A stretch of DNA of 64,000 bases from Candidatus Heimdallarchaeota archaeon (GTDB lineage Archaea > Asgardarchaeota > Heimdallarchaeia > Heimdallarchaeales > Heimdallarchaeaceae): contig JAUVXV010000006.1 of the NCBI GenBank assembly GCA_030603365.1, positions 110,306 to 174,305 of the forward strand, given 5' to 3'. A program made the position numbers and the translations under genes. Positions 61,045-64,000 of this stretch are shown in pieces (positions within the stretch are counted from its first letter, which is position 1; each line of letters begins with the position of its first letter). Under the pieces are notes generated by a model that worked only from the letters and a program-made list of their open reading frames with translations, did not search any database and was not told where the DNA came from.

Positions 61045-61950
61045 TTAACCCAAAATATACCTTAGTAATGGTTCTATTCCAATAGCTATACCTGCTGATC
61101 TCCTTCCATCAGTTTCCATCATCTCTAGATATAATTGAAATTCAGAAATATCTTCTCCTGATGTTTTCAAATGATCACTGATTTTATTGACATCAATCAC
61201 TCTTTCTCCACCACTAGCTGCTTCTCCAAATCCTTCTGGATAGATCAATTCAGCTGTTGCTAGATATCCTGGTTGGTTGAAATCCTCTCTATATAGACCC
61301 TTCCTTGAACCAATGGGATAGTTGATAATCCACATGGGTTTCCTAGCCCTCTTGGATATTTCTTCTTTAACATAAGAAGGAATTTCTTCTCCAAAATTAA
61401 ATGAACTATCAAGAGAAGTAGCTAACTCATGTAATTCTGAATATGTAATTCTTAGAAAAGGTAGAGATGGTATAGTTATCTTTCTTTCACACTCATCAAG
61501 AACATTAGAGCAGATTAGGCCCACAATATTCAGTAATCTCTCCAAGAAGAGTTCAGTGGTTTCTATAACTTCGTTAATCGATTTTTCTCTCATCTCCAAC
61601 TCAAGTTGATAAGATTCGTACAGGTGACGAGAAATGTGAGAATAAGATTGGGATTCTTCTTTAATAGATGGCGAAAGTGTATAGATCTTTTCAACAGAAC
61701 GAATCAAGGTTTGCTTATAGATAGTCATGTCACTCAATGATTTTTTATAAGAATCATTTGTAAGACTAGATACAGGAGCTAATATTTCTATGAACTCCTC
61801 ATCATTTAATATTCTTCTAATTTGATGAAGAAGAACATGTTGAACAGTCAGAGCTGTTTTTGTTGTTTTTGATAAGGATTCCTTATGCACTGAATACACA
61901 TTATTTCCTTTCTCTACGACTACCATTTCACATACACCAATTGGAATCAT
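61045..61950 (-). CDS. Archaeal AsnA-like / AsnRS catalytic-core paralogue
   Basis: A 301-residue class II synthetase catalytic core without an anticodon-binding domain. Visible blocks are IRRILNDEEFIEILAPVSS, RHLYESYQLELEM (motif 2 area), KPMWIINYPIG, YPEGFGEAASGGERV and GIGIEPLLRYILG (motif 3 area). Length and layout fit AS-AR, the asparagine synthetase derived from AspRS/AsnRS in archaea. In motif 3 the Arg that normally follows GIGIE is Pro, with an Arg four places later; this may impair ATP binding. It probably makes asparagine or is a diverged paralogue. Confidence 0.65.
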   Translation of the reverse strand: MIPIGVCEMVVVEKGNNVYSVHKESLSKTTKTALTVQHVLLHQIRRILNDEEFIEILAPVSSLTNDSYKKSLSDMTIYKQTLIRSVEKIYTLSPSIKEESQSYSHISRHLYESYQLELEMREKSINEVIETTELFLERLLNIVGLICSNVLDECERKITIPSLPFLRITYSELHELATSLDSSFNFGEEIPSYVKEEISKRARKPMWIINYPIGSRKGLYREDFNQPGYLATAELIYPEGFGEAASGGERVIDVNKISDHLKTSGEDISEFQLYLEMMETDGRRSAGIAIGIEPLLRYILG

Positions 61951-62102
61951 TGAACTACGAAGGATGTATATAAATTATGTTTCTTGGTGATAGAATATTA
62001 TGAGTATAAACCTCTAAAATTGCAGTATACTGTAATACTAGGCTTAAATGGATGAATTCCCTTTTAACTCGAAATTAAGTTTTTAAAATAGCTTATTTCT
62101 TA

Positions 62103-63679
62103 ATGACTATGCAAGTTTATACTGGTGCTATTGTTACATGTGACCAATCCGATAATGTTTACAAATACCTAGTCGAAGACAAAGGTAAAATCATTCATGT
62201 GGGAAATCAACTACCTCAGAAATTCACCAACAAACCTATACTAAATTTAGGAGATAAAGCTCTCCTTCCATCATTTAGTGACACTCATATTCATTTCTCT
62301 AATTATGCTTTTTTTGCTCAACAGCTATACTTTGAAAATATTACCTCTTTTCAACAAGCTAAAGACCAGCTCCAGCAATATGTTAAAGAAAGTAAATTAA
62401 AGTTTGTTCTTGGCTTTGGTTTATCTGCTCATAGTCTTGAAGAAAAACATCTCCCTTTTCGTCAGGAACTAGATGAATGGTGCTCCGATCTTCCAGTTAT
62501 GATAATCAGCTATGAAGGTCATTCCTTGGTAGTAAACTCTTTAATGCTTTCAAAACTCCCTTCAGAAATTAAGGAACTTAGAGGGTATAATCCAGAGAAA
62601 GGTCTGTTAGAACAGGAAGCATATTTTCTTGGAGCAGACTTTGTAACTACTCTTGTTTCACCCCTGTCTCTACTAAACTATCTTCTGAAGAGTGTTGATC
62701 TATTGGCTGAGAAGGGAATAGGAATGATCCATGTAGTTGAAGGTATTGGTTTTCCTAGAGATTTAGATGTCGATCTTGTCAGATATGTAGCCCGTAGTCT
62801 AAAAGATGGATTTCAATTTAGAATAAATTTTCAAACCATGGATGTTGACAAAGTTCTAAAAAGAAAACTCCCTCGAATTGGAGGATGTTTTGCAACTGCT
62901 CTAGATGGAGCCTTCACTCCCTTTGATGCAGCTCTGAAAGAAGGATATACTAATGACCCAGATAACAAAGGAATTCTCTTCTACTCCGACGATGAATTGA
63001 TTCATTTCGCAAAAGAAGCACACAATGCTAATCTCCAAATCTCATTTCATGCTGTAGGGGATGCTGCTTTTGAACAAGCAATTAGAGTATTAGAAGCTGT
63101 TATTCTCGCTAATCCTAGAGAAGACCATCGTCACACAATTATTCATGCATGTCTTCCTACTAAAGAAGGATTGAAAAAATGTGCAGAATTAGGTATATGT
63201 ATATCTGCTCAACCTATTTTCCTAATTTTAAAGAAGAACCAATAGAGTTTTTACAAGAAATACTTGGAGAACGTCACAAGAAGATTTCTCCCTTTAGAAA
63301 AATGCTTGACATGGGGATTGTAGTAAGTGGTAGTTCAGATGGTCCAGTCAGTTCACCTAACCCTATTAAAGGAATCCATGCTGCTTGCAATCATTATGTA
63401 CCAGAACAATCTATTACTATTCAAGAAGCTCTGAAGATGTTCACATATCAAGCCGCTTACATGGGTTTTGATGAGCAAGAAAGAGGAAGTCTGGAAATAG
63501 GCAAAACAGCTGATATGGTTATTTTGAACAAGAATCCTTTAGAAGTGAAGCCTGAAAATCTTCTTGATTTAAAGGTTGAAGAAATCTATCTTCAAGGAAA
63601 GAAATATCAAGGAAAACAGGGACTTCTAAGCTTCCTTATGAGATTTATATTAGGTAAAGGAAAAAGGAAAAAAATATGA
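62103..63679 (+). pseudogene. YtcJ-like amidohydrolase split by a frameshift
   Basis: The first frame (62103-63245) has the amidohydrolase metal ligands HxH in DTHIHFS, His in SFHAVGD and His in IIHACL. It ends at a TAG after ISAQPIFLILKKNQ. The next frame (from about 63220 to 63679) continues with EEPIEFLQEILGERHKK, the Asp in SGSSDGPVSSPNP and a normal C-terminus. One base change near 63215-63240 would give a full protein of about 525 residues. All active residues remain, so this may be a sequencing error or a very recent mutation. Confidence 0.75.
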
Positions 63680-63801
63680 AATTATTATTATGAAAGATTT
63701 TTGTCATATAGTCATGTTAAATGAACAGAGAATCACCTTGAACGTATGCGTTAGACCAGATATTACTGGAGCTTTTATAGGAAAATACAACTGAACTACT
63801 G
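63680..63801. other. Short interval before TnpB
   Basis: AT-rich DNA with no frame or hairpin that I recognise; it may include the left end of an IS605-type element. Confidence 0.3.
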
Positions 63802-64000
63802 ATGACACAGGTCTTACGAGTGGAATGTATAGAGGTAGACTATCATCTAGCGTTGAGCAAGCTTTGTCATCAAGTGAAGAATCTCTATAATCGAGCTAAT
63901 TTCCTTTTCAAAACCTCTCTTAATAAGCAGAACAAGATCCTGTACTATTATGACCTCAACTCTTTGCTCAAAAACGAAGAATGCTATAAGATTTTACCAG
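63802..64000 (+). CDS. tnpB: N-terminal part of a TnpB (IS200/IS605-like), truncated by the window
   Basis: ATG 63802 opens a frame (MTQVLRVECIEVDYHLALSK) that continues KNLYNRANFLFKTS, LYYYDLNSLLKNEECYKILP to the edge without a stop. The KNLYNxANF and YYDLNxLLK blocks are the standard N-terminal helices of TnpB. It differs from the IS607-type TnpB at 42.5 kb in length and sequence. No TnpA is seen upstream, so it may be a TnpB-only element. Confidence 0.7.
   Translation, partial: MTQVLRVECIEVDYHLALSKLCHQVKNLYNRANFLFKTSLNKQNKILYYYDLNSLLKNEECYKILP

Noticed and set aside
1..64000. CRISPR arrays, tRNA and rRNA genes
   Set aside because: I looked for regular direct repeats, GGTTCGAAT-type T-loops and rRNA-like GC-rich blocks and saw none; a very divergent tRNA or one with introns could be missed.

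Overview
The window is AT-rich and archaeal in character, most likely an Asgard archaeon (Heimdallarchaeia or Lokiarchaeia type; the lineage is inferred from gene content, not proven). The signs are: GGTGA-type ribosome binding sites a few bases before ATG; surface proteins with a signal peptide, Ig-like or Asp-box-like repeats and a basic C-terminal membrane anchor; an archaeal AsnA-like class II synthetase core; F420-type luciferase-like oxidoreductase; a membrane-anchored winged-helix regulator; and IS607-type TnpA/TnpB.

Region 1 (1-19.4 kb) is a dense defence island. It holds a partial gene at the left edge, a Zc3h12a/NYN-type RNase, a cassette of RNase HI, a helical protein of unknown function, an OAS-like CD-NTase and a minimal nucleotidyltransferase, then a tightly coupled operon resembling dptF-dptG-dptH plus an HNH nuclease (phosphorothioate-dependent restriction type), with no dndABCDE modification genes in the window. 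Upstream lie a zinc-ribbon protein, a winged-helix-ending protein and an HTH regulator.

Region 2 (19.5-32.6 kb) holds small zinc-ribbon proteins, coiled-coil proteins, large surface proteins and a radical SAM activase. A block of HTH regulator, zinc ribbon and coiled-coil protein exists twice (17.9-25.4 kb and 29.9-32.5 kb); the second HTH copy is a pseudogene. An exactly spaced dyad, GGTA-N17-TACM, precedes ten transcription units in regions 1 and 2, including all three defence operons, and I did not find it elsewhere. It suggests one shared regulon.

Region 3 (32.6-42.3 kb) holds an E2-like acyltransferase, Asp-box-like surface protein, an acidic coiled-coil protein, a NuoB-C-D-I-like oxidoreductase module without membrane subunits and with altered metal ligands, and an F420-type oxidoreductase.

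Region 4 (42.3-64 kb) starts with an IS607-family element whose long TnpB has unusual active-site residues. It continues with a secreted GH113-like protein, a second Asp-box-like protein, a secreted caspase-like peptidase, an LRR membrane protein, a phosphotriesterase-family hydrolase, a PepSY-like repeat protein, 4-oxalocrotonate tautomerase, a MacB/LolCDE-like ABC exporter, a CrtI-like oxidoreductase, an AsnRS-core paralogue, a frameshifted YtcJ-like amidohydrolase and the start of another TnpB at the right edge. No tRNA, rRNA or CRISPR array was seen.
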